DNA of 64,000 nt from Dermacoccus abyssi. Its GTDB lineage: Bacteria; Actinomycetota; Actinomycetes; Actinomycetales; Dermatophilaceae. Below are positions 63,697 through 64,000 of this stretch, one piece after another (position 1 is the first letter of the stretch; each line of letters opens with the position of its first letter). The position numbers were made by a program, and so were the translations under genes. The stretch lies in NCBI RefSeq assembly GCF_034541975.1, contig NZ_JAVYJM010000001.1; one strand, 5' to 3'. Under the pieces are notes generated by a model. The model had not been told where the DNA came from and made no database searches. It was given only the letters and a program-made list of their open reading frames with translations.

Positions 63697-64000
63697 ATGA
63701 CCGTCTGGACGGTGGAGACTGACTTTCGCGACGAGTGGATGCCGGGGGTCTTGGAACTCCTGTCTCAGGAGTGGTGGACAGCTCACAGACCCTCCGACGT
63801 AGTCGAGAAGTCTTTGCGCAATTCGCAACTTGTCTTCGTCGCTTGCTCTCCGCAAGGCTCGGTTGTCGGGGCTGCCCGGGTGCTCACAGACTTCACTTAT
63901 CTCGCGATGGTTCTCGATGTGATGTCGTCTAAAGCGCATCGCGGAGAGGGCATCGGCGCAGCCCTCATGGACGCCATCATCGAACACCCGTCACTCCAGC
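63697..64000 (+). CDS. GNAT-family acetyltransferase, 5' part
   Basis: About 101 residues are visible and the frame runs off the window. MTVWTVETDFRDEWMPGVLE starts it; VFVACSPQGSVVGAARVLTD and the acetyl-CoA pyrophosphate loop SKAHRGEGIGAALMDAIIE are the GNAT signature (RGxGIG). Substrate unknown. The ribosome site GAGGAAG lies 10 bp before ATG. Confidence 0.8.
   Translation, partial: MTVWTVETDFRDEWMPGVLELLSQEWWTAHRPSDVVEKSLRNSQLVFVACSPQGSVVGAARVLTDFTYLAMVLDVMSSKAHRGEGIGAALMDAIIEHPSLQ

Overview
The window comes from a high-GC Gram-positive actinobacterium. The evidence is the gene set: the manB/Trm112/SIS neighbourhood, mycothione reductase, mtrA-mtrB-lpqB, a WhiB1-type protein, the large NAD-glutamate dehydrogenase and a PdtaS-type kinase, together with frequent GTG starts and 4-bp ATGA/GTGA gene overlaps. 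The overall order resembles Dermacoccaceae/Intrasporangiaceae-type chromosomes, but the genus is only an inference.

Chromosomal core, 1-44.6 kb. From the left: the end of a DUF5719 protein; a two-gene reverse operon (metallopeptidase fold, NAD-binding protein); the forward run DUF3499-manB-Trm112; a reverse YgiB/YgiC-like pair; an SIS-domain isomerase and deoC; a divergent GAF histidine kinase and NarL/DosR-type regulator; mycothione reductase; a decayed serine hydrolase facing a TetR gene; a cation diffusion facilitator; DUF808; ahcY; the envelope-control operon mtrA-mtrB-lpqB followed by comF, hpf, a LuxR-type regulator and secA; Rv3235-like and LysM genes; a small BldC-like DNA-binding protein; CpaB/CpaE-like pilus genes; the 1642-residue glutamate dehydrogenase with pdtaS; whiB; and a reverse pair encoding an EssC-like FHA/FtsK ATPase and a Ser-rich secreted protein.

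The core ends abruptly at about 45.0 kb, where a cpaF (pilus ATPase) gene is cut off after about 140 codons. From there to 58.5 kb the DNA is a mobile accessory region. It holds an IS256-family element (with target duplication) that splits a 73-codon gene, a regulator with a disabled ImmA/IrrE active site plus an unknown partner gene, and a Tn554-type tnpA-tnpB-tnpC set whose tnpB is split by an IS3-family element. Both split genes can be rejoined in frame by removing the IS and one target-site copy. Small lipoproteins, an XRE regulator with a clear palindrome, and DUF6414-like and unknown genes follow.

From 58.5 kb to the end the DNA is mosaic. It contains a pterin-binding (DHPS-like) protein lacking the usual SRK motif, a lipoprotein, a 1.37-kb cassette with perfect 28-bp inverted ends carrying an AbiV-like gene and a methyltransferase but no transposase, a 284-bp element with 37-bp inverted ends, a LysE-type exporter, and the start of a GNAT acetyltransferase cut by the window edge. 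I saw no rRNA or tRNA genes and no CRISPR array.
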